DNA of 16,128 bases, from assembly GCA_001430745.1 (NCBI GenBank), contig KQ482063.1, positions 1,659,396-1,675,523 of the forward strand. Reading direction: 5' to 3'. Positions 1-9,353 of the stretch are shown here, in pieces. The translations under genes were made by a program, and so were the position numbers. Each line of letters opens with the position of its first letter. Within the stretch, counting starts at the first letter, position 1. Source of the stretch: Auxenochlorella pyrenoidosa (taxonomy: Eukaryota > Chlorophyta > Trebouxiophyceae > Chlorellales > Chlorellaceae). The notes beneath the pieces are model-generated. The model made no database searches. It saw nothing but the letters and a program-made list of their open reading frames with translations, and had not been told where the DNA came from.

Positions 1-434
1 GCCCAGGCGTACAGCCCACCCGCGGTCGCAGCTGCGAGCAGGCTGCGGCGGCTGGGCGAGGCGAGTGAGGCGCTGTCGCTGCCGGCGATGCCTTGGCTGC
101 TGCTGCCTGTGCTGGGTTGCCCACCGGTGCTGCTTCTTGAGGAGGGGCTGGTGCTGCCGCTAGAGCTGGAATCAATGACATGTCCCCTTCTAGGGTTGTG
201 TTGAGGGCTGCTGCTGTTGCCATCGCTGCCGCTGCCGCAACTGCTGGTGCCGCACGGGCGGGCGTGCAGGCTGCTGCCTGGCCCATTCTGCAGGCCGGCT
301 ACGCATCTCAACCTCCTCGCACGTTGCCAACGTCGCTGAGAGGCTGCATGCTGTGGCGTGAGCGGTCTGCAAGGGAGCTGAGCGGCAGAAACACCCGCGG
401 TGCTCGTTACAACAGGCGTGGAAGTGATCGGCAT
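1..434 (-). CDS. N-terminus of a plastid (probably thylakoid-targeted) protein, truncated at left edge
   Basis: From the ATG at 434 an open frame runs leftwards for 144 codons with no stop and leaves the window. Residues 1-50 look like a chloroplast transit peptide: many Ser, Thr, Ala and Arg, almost no acidic residues, starting MPITSTPVVTSTAGVSAAQL. Residues about 60-125 are a Ser/Gly-rich linker. Residues 128-144 read SRRSLLAAATAGGLYAW, a twin arginine followed by a hydrophobic Ala-rich stretch, as in Tat-type thylakoid-lumen signals. The mature protein lies outside the window, so its function cannot be named. The gene is divergent from the cyclophilin gene. The twin-Arg reading is inference; the hydrophobic stretch could instead be a first membrane helix. 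A spurious Ser-rich open frame is possible but less likely given the ordered presequence-like layout. Confidence 0.62.
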   Translation of the reverse strand, partial: MPITSTPVVTSTAGVSAAQLPCRPLTPQHAASQRRWQRARRLRCVAGLQNGPGSSLHARPCGTSSCGSGSDGNSSSPQHNPRRGHVIDSSSSGSTSPSSRSSTGGQPSTGSSSQGIAGSDSASLASPSRRSLLAAATAGGLYAW

Positions 435-936
435 GTTTCTTCAATTTATTCACTTCGATCGTCGAGGAGCAGCAGTCAGGATGGCCCTTCAAACAAGAGA
501 ATTGAGGGTGCCTAGCTGGCAGTGGGCGAAAAGGTCTCCGAAACACTTGCTGGTGGCACCTTGCATATTGTGATTGCGCATAGCACCGTCACCGACCACC
601 AGAACCGCCTGTCCGGCCAGCTTGCGAGTCGTTGTTCTCCCAGAAGGCTCAATCAACCGTGCTGACTGTCGTACTCATCTCCATTGATTTCGCACACCTT
701 TACCAGCAACGCACAGGACGGGACTAACAGGTGAGCGCTCTCTTGCTCGCCGGCGCTGCACCTTTCGTCGCTCACTGGTCTGCTTGCGGTGCGATCCGCG
801 AGCGAAACCACAATTGGAGTCTCTTCTGAGCGAGACACCGCTATTGCCGCCACCGCCGCCTGCGCTGCCGCCCGCCTGCAGGCAGCAGTGCTCAAGAGCT
901 CGGCACGAGTAAGGAGGCAGCGGCGGCAGAGGCAGC
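435..936. promoter_or_regulatory. Divergent intergenic spacer between the plastid-protein gene and the cyclophilin gene
   Basis: This 502-bp interval separates two start codons pointing away from each other. It must hold both 5' UTRs and the promoters. Local composition is mixed, with a GC-rich, CGCC/CTGC-rich part at about 840-930 just upstream of the cyclophilin start. I see no convincing TATA box and no coding frame that continues either neighbour. Confidence 0.5.
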
Positions 937-2777
937 ATGGCAGACCAGGAGCAATGGCACCTGCGGCCACAGAACCCCAACAACCCGGTCGTCTTCTTTG
1001 GTGAGGGACTGCCACGGCTGCATGCCAAGGCAGTGCTGGGCAGCCACCGCCCTGCTGTCCGTGGGCCCTCTCCCGTCCTCGATGTGCAAGAGTTGTTCCC
1101 CGGAAATTGTAGAGGGCAGTTACCACCACATACCGCACTCTGCCGCATGTTTCACGGGCCCCCTCGCAGACGTGTCGATCGGCGGGGTGCCCGCTGGGCG
1201 CATCAAGATGGAGCTCTTTGCAGACATCTGCCCCAAGACGGCGGAGAACTTCCGGCAGATGTGCACGGGGGAGTTCAGGTGCGGCACGGGGGCGCCGTGC
1301 AGGAAAGGGCCAGGTGCACGCGGAGCGGGACGGCATCACAGGACTCAATGCTGCGTCCACCAGCGGGCCCAGCTGCGCTGGGATGCAGTGGTAGCCGTGC
1401 AGCCGTGCCGAGGGCTCTATGCACCCACGCGCTCCCCCCGCATGCCGGCCGCACCCTGGCCGCGCAGGCGGAACCTGCAGCCGACCGGCTACAAGGACTG
1501 CACCTTCCACCGCATCATCAGGGGCTTCATGCTCCAGGTCGGCAGCCGGGCGCCTTGCTGCGTGGGTCAGCTGCCTGCCATGGCGGCATCGGCGGCCGCC
1601 AGTAGGAACCAGGGGCAGCATACACAGATGGGTGGTGCCCGGAGCACAGCCAGCCTGCCGGCCAACCCGTGGTGGGGGAGCCCGGGGTGCGCCAGCCAGG
1701 AGGGCCAGCCAACCTCTTGTGTCTCGCCCGGCTGACCCTCTGACTGCCTGCCTGCCTGCGGGTTGCAGGGAGGAGACTTCCTGAAAGGTGCGGGCGGCTG
1801 GCCGCAACGGCAGGCGGCTCAACGATGGCATGCGGCTGCCTCTTCTGCTGGGAGGCATGGGGCTGTGTCAAGCAGCGATGTGTGGGGCCCCGCCAGACCC
1901 TCTGCCCGCAATGAGGGCCCACTAACACAAGCCTGCCCTGGCCCTTCCTTGCACAGGCGACGGCACCGGCTGCATCAGCATTTACGGCTCGCGGTTCAAT
2001 GACGAGAACTTCATTGCCAAGCACACGGGGCCAGGCCTCCTCAGCATGGTGCGCGGGCAGGCTGGCCAGAGCTGTTGGCAGGCTGTGCTGCTTGCTGGCA
2101 GGGGCTGGGCTGCCTTCATCGCTCCTATCTAAGTTGGCATGCGATGTGGCTGCCCTGCCATCCTCATCTCGGTATCTCTCCCACCAGCCGCCGACCTGCG
2201 GCTGTCCCGAATCAGTCCTGCTGCACGCCTGACCCCCGCTGCATGCACTGGACTTTACTCCGCCCTGCCTGCAGGCCAACAGCGGGCCTAACACAAACGG
2301 CTGCCAGTTCTTTATCACTGTGGGCACTGCAGACTGGCTAGGTGAGGGGGATTGCTGGGCCGGGCCAGTGCTCAACTCTTTGTGGGCCGCCCCATCTGCT
2401 TGCAGCACATGTTCACACCTGGATCTGGCAAAGGCCGGCGTGATGCATGCTGAGGTTTCCCCCACCCACTCACCCCCCTCCGGCAGACAACAAGCACGTG
2501 GTGTTTGGCCGGGTGCTTGGCGACGGCATGCTGGCAGTGCGCAAGCTGGAGGCGGTGGCCACGGGGCCAAACAACCGGCCCAAGCTGCCGTGCGTAATCA
2601 CGCAGGTAGGTCGGGAGGTGGGCGCACGCAATGCCTGAACGCCTGGCTGTCTGTGCTGTTGTGTGTGATAGTTTGCATGCAGCTGGCCAGGCTGGCATTA
2701 ATTCTGCGCTCGCTGCTGCCAGGGTCGATCAAAAGGTGGACCGATGTTCATCCCATGCGCAGTGTGGCGAGATGTGA
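937..2777 (+). CDS. PPIH: Peptidyl-prolyl cis-trans isomerase H (spliceosomal cyclophilin), 8 exons
   Basis: Exons are 937-1000, 1170-1278, 1468-1537, 1769-1787, 1957-2048, 2275-2341, 2487-2605 and 2763-2777. All seven introns are GT-AG, all phases fit, and the product is 184 residues, close to human PPIH. The single cyclophilin domain starts at NPVVFFDVSIGG, the PPIH signature, and the protein ends CGEM, also typical of PPIH. Active-site residues by analogy to cyclophilin A are present: Arg73, Phe78, Gln81 ([11 protein letters not shown]), Gln129, Phe131, Trp139 and His144. In this family the protein binds the U4/U6 snRNP proteins PRP4/PRP3 in the tri-snRNP and isomerises X-Pro bonds in the nucleus. 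The [12 protein letters not shown]-terminus resembles plant CYP22. The ATG sits in a purine-rich context and begins a frame that splices cleanly. Exon 4 is only 19 nt and exon 8 carries just CGEM and the stop. Confidence 0.93.
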
Positions 2778-3232
2778 CGACTGAGGCGCTCGCTTGGCCT
2801 GGGGCAAGCTTGCCTCTTCCGTCAGCAGGCAGCGGCGCAGGCGGCCATTAAGCATCACCTTGAGCACTGGTGTTCCAGCATGCAGAGCTCGCTTCGTGAC
2901 CTCCCTCCAAACCCCCGGCGCCAGTGAATGCTGCAAGTGGTTGGGGCCTGTCAGGGCCCTTGCTGCCCCGTTAGTAGCTGCATTCTTTGCCTGCTGGGGC
3001 CTGTAAGAGAGCCTTGGCTTGAATACGAGGCTCCTGAGTTCTCGGGTGCGTTTCCAAGGGTCACAAGGCATGGCATGAAATGAGACATTAAACGTCAGAG
3101 CAGAGGATTCATTCAGAGGCGTGCAGCCTGATGCTTCATCGCTGGGCAAAACACCGGAACATTCCCCATCCCATGGAGCAGACACGCAGGTGGGGACGGT
3201 GGTGAGCTGCGTGCTGCAGCAGCGGCGCAGCG
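2778..3232. other. Convergent 3' spacer between PPIH and the DUF2301 gene
   Basis: This 455-bp interval between two facing stop codons should hold both 3' UTRs. A TGTAA on the plus strand at 3002-3006 fits the PPIH transcript. I found no TTACA (TGTAA on the minus strand) for the facing gene. No coding sequence is evident. Confidence 0.6.
3002..3006 (+). terminator. Putative TGTAA polyadenylation signal of PPIH
   Basis: TGTAA is the usual chlorophyte 3'-end signal in place of AATAAA. This copy lies about 225 nt after the PPIH stop codon, in the convergent spacer. A five-base motif occurs often by chance, so position is the main support. Confidence 0.4.
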
Positions 3233-4390
3233 TCATTCCTCGCCAAGCAGCAGCTCCTGCTGGCGCAACTGCTCCAGCCGCGCCTGCTGCTCCTGCTCGC
3301 TGAGCTTGAGAAAGTCAAAGATCGACTTGTCTGCAGGGGGGGCGTGAGGGAGGGGGACAGCACGGACTCTTACGAACCAGGAAGCAGAAGGAGCAGGGTG
3401 CACACGCAGGGGGGACGGACAGCAGCGCTCTGCAGCCGGCAAGGGGATGCGCGGCCAGGAGTGTCGTCACGCAGCCGGCTCGAGCCTTGCGGCTTCACAT
3501 TAGCGCGGCTGGCAGTCTGCCACAGCATGGCCCAAGCAGCGCGCATCAGCCTGCGCCCCAAGCGCCCCCTTGGCTCACCTCCAATGTCATCCCGCACGGG
3601 CTGCGTGAACTTGCGGGCCGCAAAAACGGCCAGCAGGGCCGCCGTCGCGGCTCCCAGCGCGCGCTCGGCCTCGCCGGGCAGCAGCCCCGACAGGTGGCCC
3701 AGCAGCAGCCCGGGGACCAGGAATGTCAGCAGGTAGCTCTCCCGCTGGCCAAAGCAGAAGCCCTCCTTGACCGCGATGCCGGTCAGGGCGGCAAACGAGG
3801 GGCCGACAAACCAGACGGCCTCTGGGTGCTGCGCCACATACGCGGGCAGCTGCAGCTCGGGGTGCGTGGCCGCCAGGTAGGCGCCGCCCGCCAGGCCGGC
3901 CACCGCCAGCGCCTGCAGCGCCTTCTTCAGCGGGTCCAGGTAGACGTGGATCAGCACGGTGGCGGCGCCCATGCTGAGGCCCCCCAGCGCCCCCAGGGCG
4001 GTGCCGTTTGCCGCGATGGCCTGAGCCCAGCCGGCCTCGGGCGCCAGGGCCGCTGCTGTCCCGGCGCCAAAGCAAGCTGCAACAAGCGAGAGCGCTGAGC
4101 GGTAGGCAAACACCTCGAGCGCGTCCTCCTGCGACGCAGCGCAAGAGCAAGGAGTGGGAGGGCATTGAGCACTGGTCGGGTGTGGCGGAGGGCGTGGCGG
4201 CGCCCTGGGAGGACCGCAATAGCAGTAGCACGGCGCTCACCGGCTCGATGCGCCACTCGCCAAATTTGCCGGGGAAAGGCCCCCGATCCTCAGCAGCTCT
4301 GGCAGCGACCTTGGCTCGCTGCCGCAGTGTCTTGCCGGCAGTAGGAGCAGCCCGCAGCGGCAGGGACCTCACAGTAGCTGCAACCATCAT
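3233..4390 (-). CDS. DUF2301-type integral membrane protein, plastid-targeted, 3 exons
   Basis: Exons on the minus strand are 4390-4241, 4128-3579 and 3330-3233, giving 265 residues; both introns begin GTGAGC. Residues 1-40 (MMVAATVRSLPLRAAPTAGK and on) are basic and Ala-rich like a chloroplast transit peptide. Residues 51-233 carry about six hydrophobic segments with conserved-looking patches: IHVYLDPLKKALQA, VWFVGPSFAALTGIAVKEG, FCFGQRESYLLTFLVPGLLL and GHLSGLLPGEAE. This layout matches the DUF2301 family of cyanobacteria and plant plastids, of unknown biochemical role. The last exon adds a polar, Gln/Glu-rich tail (DKSIFDFLKLSEQEQQ) that could form a short helix. The first of two adjacent Met codons was chosen as start. 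Family assignment is from recalled motifs; a membrane location, probably in the plastid envelope or thylakoid, is inference. Confidence 0.85.
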
Positions 4391-5384
4391 GTCGGCCTGT
4401 AATGATCAACAGAAATGCGCCCCAACACGTTGAGGGAGGACCCTGCCCGCTGGCGGAGGCGGCGCGGGCGCCATGCGGGTGAGCAGCTGCGGCTGTTGCA
4501 GATGCCACTCCTCGTCACGACTTTTTGCAACCGCATTTGCTTCTACAATTGATCTGTCACTTGTATCAGCAAAGCATGCACCTTGGACTCTGGTCTGGTG
4601 CCGATGACTCTTCAAGCCAGCATCATTGCCCACCCTGCCTGAAGTGCTTACAGCGCAGTGCGTCTAGATTCACTGGGGTATGTCCTGCATTGCGAACAAC
4701 ATATGGTATTCAGGAATGCCACAGCTCGGCAGCTCTGACTGTTTTTGTCCTCCCATGAAATCACTGATGCGCTCTCACCCGCTCGCTAGTTCAGCGAGCA
4801 TACAGACAAACCATTGCAACACAAATACCCATTCACATACCCTTTGATGAACCAGCGACGCAGTGCACTGCCTAGACGCCTGCATGCCTATGCACGAAGC
4901 CACGATGTGGACATGCCGAAGCGTCATGCAGAGCATGAGCAGCAGCGGCGCAGCTTCACCTTGGGTCAACCAAATGGCCGTGCTTTCAGTGCATTCTCTT
5001 CCCTGCCCTTCCCCCTCTGTACCGGAGAGCGCACAGCATCTCGTGTGGCTTGGTTTACGCAAATGGGACGGCAACCGGCTGCCAGTGCTTTGTTGCAGGT
5101 AGTTGCAGGCGATTGTGTGTGACGTTGGGAATGTGGATGTCGAAGCTAGAGTGAAGGGCTCTCGGCACCGGGGCTGCAGACAAGACGGGCGCCGCCACAG
5201 CTGTCCGCCCCAGCCTTTTCTGTCCCACTGCATGCGCTTTCTTAGCACGTGAACGTGAAGGATGAATCGAGTTCTGAGCCTTAAGTTCTGCAGACAGCTG
5301 TTGCCGCCGCCAGCCTTACACGCGACCATCCCCTGGCAGCGCGGCTTTGATGCACACCCTCTCCTCTCTCGTTCCCATCTGTAG
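4391..5384. other. Gene-poor interval upstream of the DUF2301 gene and the CCCH gene
   Basis: About 990 bp lie between the DUF2301 start codon and the first coding segment I can support for the CCCH gene. From about 4500 to 5300 the sequence is visibly less GC-rich than the flanking genes and shows no convincing exon on either strand. It probably holds a divergent promoter, 5' UTR and one or more long 5' introns of the CCCH gene. A candidate first exon is ATG CGG at 4472-4477 followed by GTGAGC, which would join in phase 0 to 5385. This is speculative. Confidence 0.4.
4781..4799. repeat. Perfect short inverted repeat (7-bp stem, 5-nt loop)
   Basis: GCTCGCT at 4781-4787 and AGCGAGC at 4793-4799 are exact reverse complements around the loop AGTTC. 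It lies in the gene-poor interval, so it could be a protein-binding dyad or a small RNA hairpin. Its function is unknown. Confidence 0.35.
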
Positions 5385-6473
5385 AATGACGACGAAGTCG
5401 AGGTTAAGCATCTAACTAGACTGCTGAAGAAACCGCCTCCATGGTCAGGCAAAGAGATCAGGGTGAGACAGGTTGAACACCGGTCGGATGCTGTGCCTGC
5501 GCACCGGGTTCAGTCGCACCCGCCCTGTAACGAGCATCCCACCTTCAGCCTCCCAAGCACCCCGCATGCCCTGAATCCAGGTGGTCACTTGGAGCGGTGG
5601 ATGGCTGTGCGTCTGCGGACGGGTGTGCTGGCCAAAGCAGCACTGCAAGGTACCGGGTTGCGGCCACCGCTCACCCTGCCGCCGCTGGTGCTTTGAGGGC
5701 GGCTGCGACATGGCTACTTGTCGCTACCCCCACCCCAAGTTCTACCTGCCTGTGGATAGACCTTCTGTTGGACCTGACGGCAAGACAACTGATGGCAGGG
5801 AGCTTATTAGTCTGCCCCCGCCTGGCACGATGCCCGCCTGCATGCGGAAGCAGGTGGCTGATCTACCTGCCAGGTGGGATGCTGTCCTTCCTGCACTGCT
5901 GCTGCTCCATGAGACGCTGCGTTTTCGAGGCTGCTTGATATGATAATTTCCTCAGGAGGAGAGCCATAGAGAGCCTGTGTCCCTCTATCCACTGCCGCTG
6001 CGCTCTGTTTGTCACAACAACCTGCAGCAGGCGGCACTGGTGCTGCGTCCTCCCTGCCCTCAAGTGAGCAGACTGTTAAACCAGGCTCCTGCTGCCACTG
6101 CCACAACGCATGCAGGCCCATCCCACCTGCACAGCAATCAGAAGCACCGGCTCACAATGCCGCTATCAGCGCCGCCGGTGGCAAGGGCGGCTCAGCGGCC
6201 GGCGGGCTCTGGGCCGACCTGGAGGCTCGAGCACGGGCAGCCATGCCCGGCGCCAGCGGAACCCCGACCGACAGCCTGTCCAGCACAAGCAGCACCACCC
6301 CGGTGCCAGAGTCTACCTCCCTGTTTGCTGCTCAGCCTGTCGCGCTCGCTCCCCCCGCCGCACCTCCCGCCGCCCCGCTGCCCCCTGCGGCCCAGACACA
6401 GCAGAAAGCTGGGTCGACCAGTGACGAGGCAGAGCTTGAGGCTTACCTGGCACTGCTGGGCATAGGCCCTTGA
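5385..6473 (+). CDS. CCCH-type zinc-finger protein (5' end not located, exon limits partly uncertain)
   Basis: Three coding segments fit one plus-strand gene. The first, 5385-5462, follows an AG acceptor and ends at a GTGAGA donor; it encodes 26 residues including VKHLTRLLKKPPPWSGKEI. The second begins in phase 0 at 5581 or, more compactly, 5641, and runs to about 5853. It contains CRRWCFEGGCDMATCRYPH, spaced C-x8-C-x4-C-x3-H as in CCCH zinc fingers that usually bind RNA, just after a Cys/His cluster (CKVPGCGHRSPC). The third, probably from 6082 (acceptor AG at 6080-6081), ends at the TGA at 6471-6473. It is Ala/Pro/Ser-rich, with LWADLEARARAAM and an acidic-hydrophobic C-terminus EAELEAYLALLGIGP. 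A start codon was not found; it may lie in or before the gene-poor interval. The RNA-binding role is inferred from the zinc-finger spacing only, and I do not recognise an ortholog. Confidence 0.55.
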
Positions 6474-6866
6474 GCTCAATGGTGGTGACCAGGCCACCTC
6501 GCGCTCCCTGCCGCGCCTGTAGTTGGCCTCCTGCCCGCCCTGCTAGCCCATGGGGCTGTGCTAGTGCCTGCATCATCCCCCAGTCTGTTCTCTCTGTGTG
6601 TACCCCTCACTCCTCAGTTGCACAGCTGTCTGCTTCGTTGTCATCGTTAGCAGCCGAGCAGGAGAGAGTGAGAGAGCAGAGTACAGGTGGTGCGTTGGCA
6701 GGGTAAGCAGGAAGCTGGGAAAGCGGAGCAAGGGAGCGGGAGCACAGAAAAGCAGAGCATGGGGGCGGGGAAAAGCACGGGGAGTTGTTGAGTGGGCACG
6801 GGCCTGCTCGTTGGCCGTGGCGCCAGCCGCTTGGCAGGCTGGCGGGGCAGGGCTGAGCCTGTGTGC
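6474..6866. other. Convergent 3' spacer between the CCCH gene and NFU1
   Basis: This 393-bp interval lies between facing stop codons. It holds pyrimidine-rich sequence on the left and purine-rich sequence (about 6655-6790) on the right. I found no TGTAA on the plus strand and no TTACA for the minus-strand gene, so 3'-end signals are unassigned. No gene is evident. Confidence 0.55.
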
Positions 6867-9071
6867 TCACGCCGACAGGTGCTGCTCCAGCTTGTTGAAG
6901 GCCTTGAGGCCCTCGTTCTCGTGCTCATCCGGCTCTGCCTCCACCACGCCCCGCACCTGCGGCGCAGCGGGCGGCGGCACGCAACTATGGGTTCCGGCCA
7001 CCAGGCAACGGCTGTGCTCGCCCGCATCCAGACACCGACCAGCTCCGCCGCCGGCATGGGCGCATGCACAAGCAAGCAGCCACATGGCAGCAGCAAGAAG
7101 AGAAGGGGCAGGCTGCAGGCGGCGCGCCCCACCTCTGGGATGTAGTGCATGAGCATGTTTTCGATGCCGCTCTTGAGGGTGACCGCAGAGGAGGGGCAGC
7201 CGCTGCGGGGAGGGAACAAAGACGGAGGGTTGTTTGCGGTGAGGGCTGGCCGCCAGGTCTGGCATGCAAGGACCGGCTTGAATACACCATGAAACGCTGC
7301 TCCCTGCCACAAAGCAGTGAGGCAGAGTCGCCACTGGTGAACCCGGCTCGTGGCACACCCCCGGCACGGCAGCAGCCGCGGCGCGAGCCGTGTCCCTCGG
7401 CGTCTGCCAGCCGGCGCCAGCAGGCTGGGCCCCCAAAGCAGGGGCTCCCACCTGCATGCGCCCATCATCTTGAGCGTGACCACCCCGCTGTCGGGGTCCC
7501 AGCTGCGGAACACGATGTCGCCGCCGTCCTCCTGCACCGCCGGCCGGATGCGCGTCTCCAGCAGCTCCTTGATCATGGCCACTATCTGCGGGCGGCAGGA
7601 GGGGGGGCCGGCGCACGGCGCGTCGATGGCGCACCGCACGCGAGCTGCCAGCAGTATCCACAGAAGGGGCGCAACCCGCCCAGGGGTGCGCAGCCGGGCG
7701 CGCACAAAGCTCCTGCGCCAAGGCCCCACGACCGCAGAGGCGCCGCCGCAGAGCCCTGCGCACTGCTGCGCATTGCAGGCCCCGCGGCACGGCCCGCTTG
7801 CCTCATCGTCGTCCTCTGTGATGATGTGCTCTGCCGCGCCGGGGGCGGCCTCGTCGTAGAACAGCGGCTCTCCGGCGGCGTAGAACTCGGTGAGGGCGGC
7901 AAACACGTCGGGCTTGAGCACCGCCCAGCCGTAGTCCTCGCTCTTGGTCACCGTCACAAAGTCGGACCCGAAGAAGACCTGGGGGCGCCGGGCAGGGGGG
8001 TGGGGAGGGAGGGGACGGGCATGCAGGGTGAGCAGTCGACGGCGTAGGTACAACCGGAAGCCGGGCTGACCCTGCAGCCAGGTTGCTCCACCTGCACGGC
8101 CTGCCCCCGCCGACTCTGTAATGCCCACTTGCAGCCTGTGGTGTGGTGTCATCTCGAAGCCCAGGGGAGGGTCCCGGAACAGGAAAATCGACTCCCCCCC
8201 ACCCCCCCACCCCCCTTCTCCCTTCAAGCTTGCCTGCGTGACGCCGTCAATCTGGAACAGGCGCTTGGCCAGTGGCGAGGCCATCGCCTCGCGCGCGCTG
8301 GTGAAGCTCTTGCTCCTGGCGCCGCCGGGGGTGGCGCCCTCCATCACCTGCGGGCCAGGCGGCAGGAGGCAGCGCCGCCGCTCGCTCGCGCTGGCAGGCC
8401 TTCCAATGCTTGGCTGTGTGGCGGGATCGGCATGCCTTTGGAACTATGGTGCAGCGCATGCGGCGCCAACTGCTGGTTGAGGAAGCGCCTGGTGGGCAGC
8501 GCATGCGGCGTCTGCCTGAACCCCCATCTCTGCTCACCTTCTGCCCTGGCAGGAACATGAGGCTTGCCGGGTTGGGCGTGGGCTGCGTCTGAATGAACAT
8601 GCCGCGCCGCTGGGCTGCAAGGAATTGACAAGGCGAGGTGGGTTGATGGCAGACACAGGCAAGTGCACAGCCCGAGAGGGCTGGGCGGGAGCGAAGCAGC
8701 ATAGAACACAGAGTGCAGCCAGAACCAGTGATGCACCTTCATCTGCTTCCTCTGGACATCCAGCACCTACCGTGCTGCGCAGGCAGCGAGGGCGTCAGCG
8801 GCTCGCGCAGGGCCAAGCCGTGCAGGCCTGCCGCCGCCGCAGGTGCTGCCACCGCCGCCGCTACTGCTGACGGCAGGCTGCGCTGGGCCAGCTGCAGGTG
8901 GAGAGCATAGAGGCGCAGGTGGGTCGCTGCAGAATCCTCCACGGGTGGCAAGCATACAGCAAGGGGGCGCAGAAAGCGAGAGGAGGGAGCAGGGACACTC
9001 ACGGCTGGAAGCACAGCGCTCTCCAGCGCCCCGGCGCGTCGCAGTAGCTGTTGGATCGCCTGTCGCCTCAT
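6867..9071 (-). CDS. NFU1: Mitochondrial NFU1/NFU4-5-type iron-sulfur cluster scaffold, 8 exons
   Basis: Minus-strand exons are 9071-9003, 8891-8771, 8614-8538, 8347-8234, 7978-7802, 7585-7452, 7202-7133 and 6956-6867, giving 283 residues with all phases consistent. Residues 1-68 are a basic, Ala/Leu-rich mitochondrial presequence (MRRQAIQQLLRRAGALESAV). The Nfu N-terminal domain starts at MFIQTQPTPNPASLMFLPG (residue 69) and includes VFFGSDFVTVTK. The C-terminal NifU domain starts near residue 187 (IVAMIKELLETRIRPAVQED) and holds the cluster-binding CxxC at Cys230 and Cys233 (GACSGCPSS). Family members bind a 4Fe-4S cluster and pass it to lipoyl synthase and respiratory complexes in the matrix. 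Introns 4 and 5 both start with GCAAGC rather than GT; no nearby GT restores the expected protein. After the NifU domain comes a short acidic tail ending KLEQHLSA. The start codon is 282 bp from that of the divergent SET gene. Confidence 0.94.
8194..8215 (-). repeat. G-run tract in NFU1 intron 4 (C-rich on the plus strand)
   Basis: On the transcribed (minus) sense this reads as three G-runs of 6, 7 and 7 separated by single T bases. It begins 18 nt after the GC donor at 8233-8232. Such runs could form a G-quadruplex or bind splicing factors next to a weak donor. That role is inference. Confidence 0.55.
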
Positions 9072-9122
9072 TGTGAAAGCGGCGAGCAGCGGCTCCGCCA
9101 CGGGTTGCAGGTTCGGCTGTGA

Positions 9123-9136
9123 CTCTTGCACAAGAG
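9123..9136. promoter_or_regulatory. Near-palindrome CTCTTGCACAAGAG in the bidirectional promoter
   Basis: Two perfect 6-bp inverted arms (CTCTTG and CAAGAG) flank CA. The position is 52 bp upstream of the NFU1 start codon. It is a candidate site for a dimeric transcription factor, with no known match claimed. Confidence 0.4.
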
Positions 9137-9179
9137 GGCGCGGTGAATAAGCTTGGGGACAGTCCAGGCAATCTGGCAA

Positions 9180-9199
9180 CTTATGTGTACTGACATAAG
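9180..9199. promoter_or_regulatory. Dyad CTTATGT-N6-ACATAAG in the bidirectional promoter
   Basis: Perfect 7-bp inverted arms surround GTACTG. It lies near the middle of the divergent spacer, about 109 bp from the NFU1 ATG and 155 bp from the SET-gene ATG. That placement suits a shared regulatory element; the role is inferred. Confidence 0.42.
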
Positions 9200-9353
9200 C
9201 GAGTGTTGACCCCAATTCACAGCTTGACAGCACAGCAGGAACCCTTGCAACCACAGCAGCCATCCCTTCTGCATTGCCGCAGCAAAAGCGCAACGTTGAG
9301 TTGCTCCGCATGTAATCGGAGCCCCTTACTGCAGCTCCGTGAGAGGACCCGGC

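Larger units (their letters stand above)
9072..9353. promoter_or_regulatory. Compact bidirectional promoter between NFU1 and the ATXR4-like gene
   Basis: Only 282 bp separate the two divergent start codons, so both core promoters and 5' UTRs must lie here. The interval is less GC-rich than the flanking exons and holds two short dyad symmetries (9123-9136 and 9180-9199). No clear TATA box is seen. Confidence 0.65.

Noticed and set aside
653..1858. Long minus-strand open frame of about 400 codons opposite PPIH
   Set aside because: It lies antisense across PPIH exons 1-4 and introns, is rich in Pro/Arg/Ala from reading GC-rich DNA backwards, and has no family motif.
4775..5452. 225-codon minus-strand open frame in the gene-poor interval
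   Set aside because: No motif, no splice-supported continuation, and it overlaps the better supported plus-strand exon at 5385-5462.
7064..8047. 327-codon plus-strand open frame
   Set aside because: Antisense to NFU1 exons 5-7; no recognisable domain, composition typical of a shadow frame.
6647..8347. Single 566-codon minus-strand open frame over NFU1
   Set aside because: It is NFU1 exons 4-6 plus introns read through. Exon 7 is in the same frame only by luck, and the protein is interrupted by non-family sequence that splicing removes.
9203..9353. Upstream ATG at 9203 as start of the SET gene without splicing
   Set aside because: It gives a leader unlike a presequence and reads through a good GTAGGA...TGCAG intron. 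The ATG at 9354 splices in exact phase to a sensible targeting peptide. It remains a less likely alternative.
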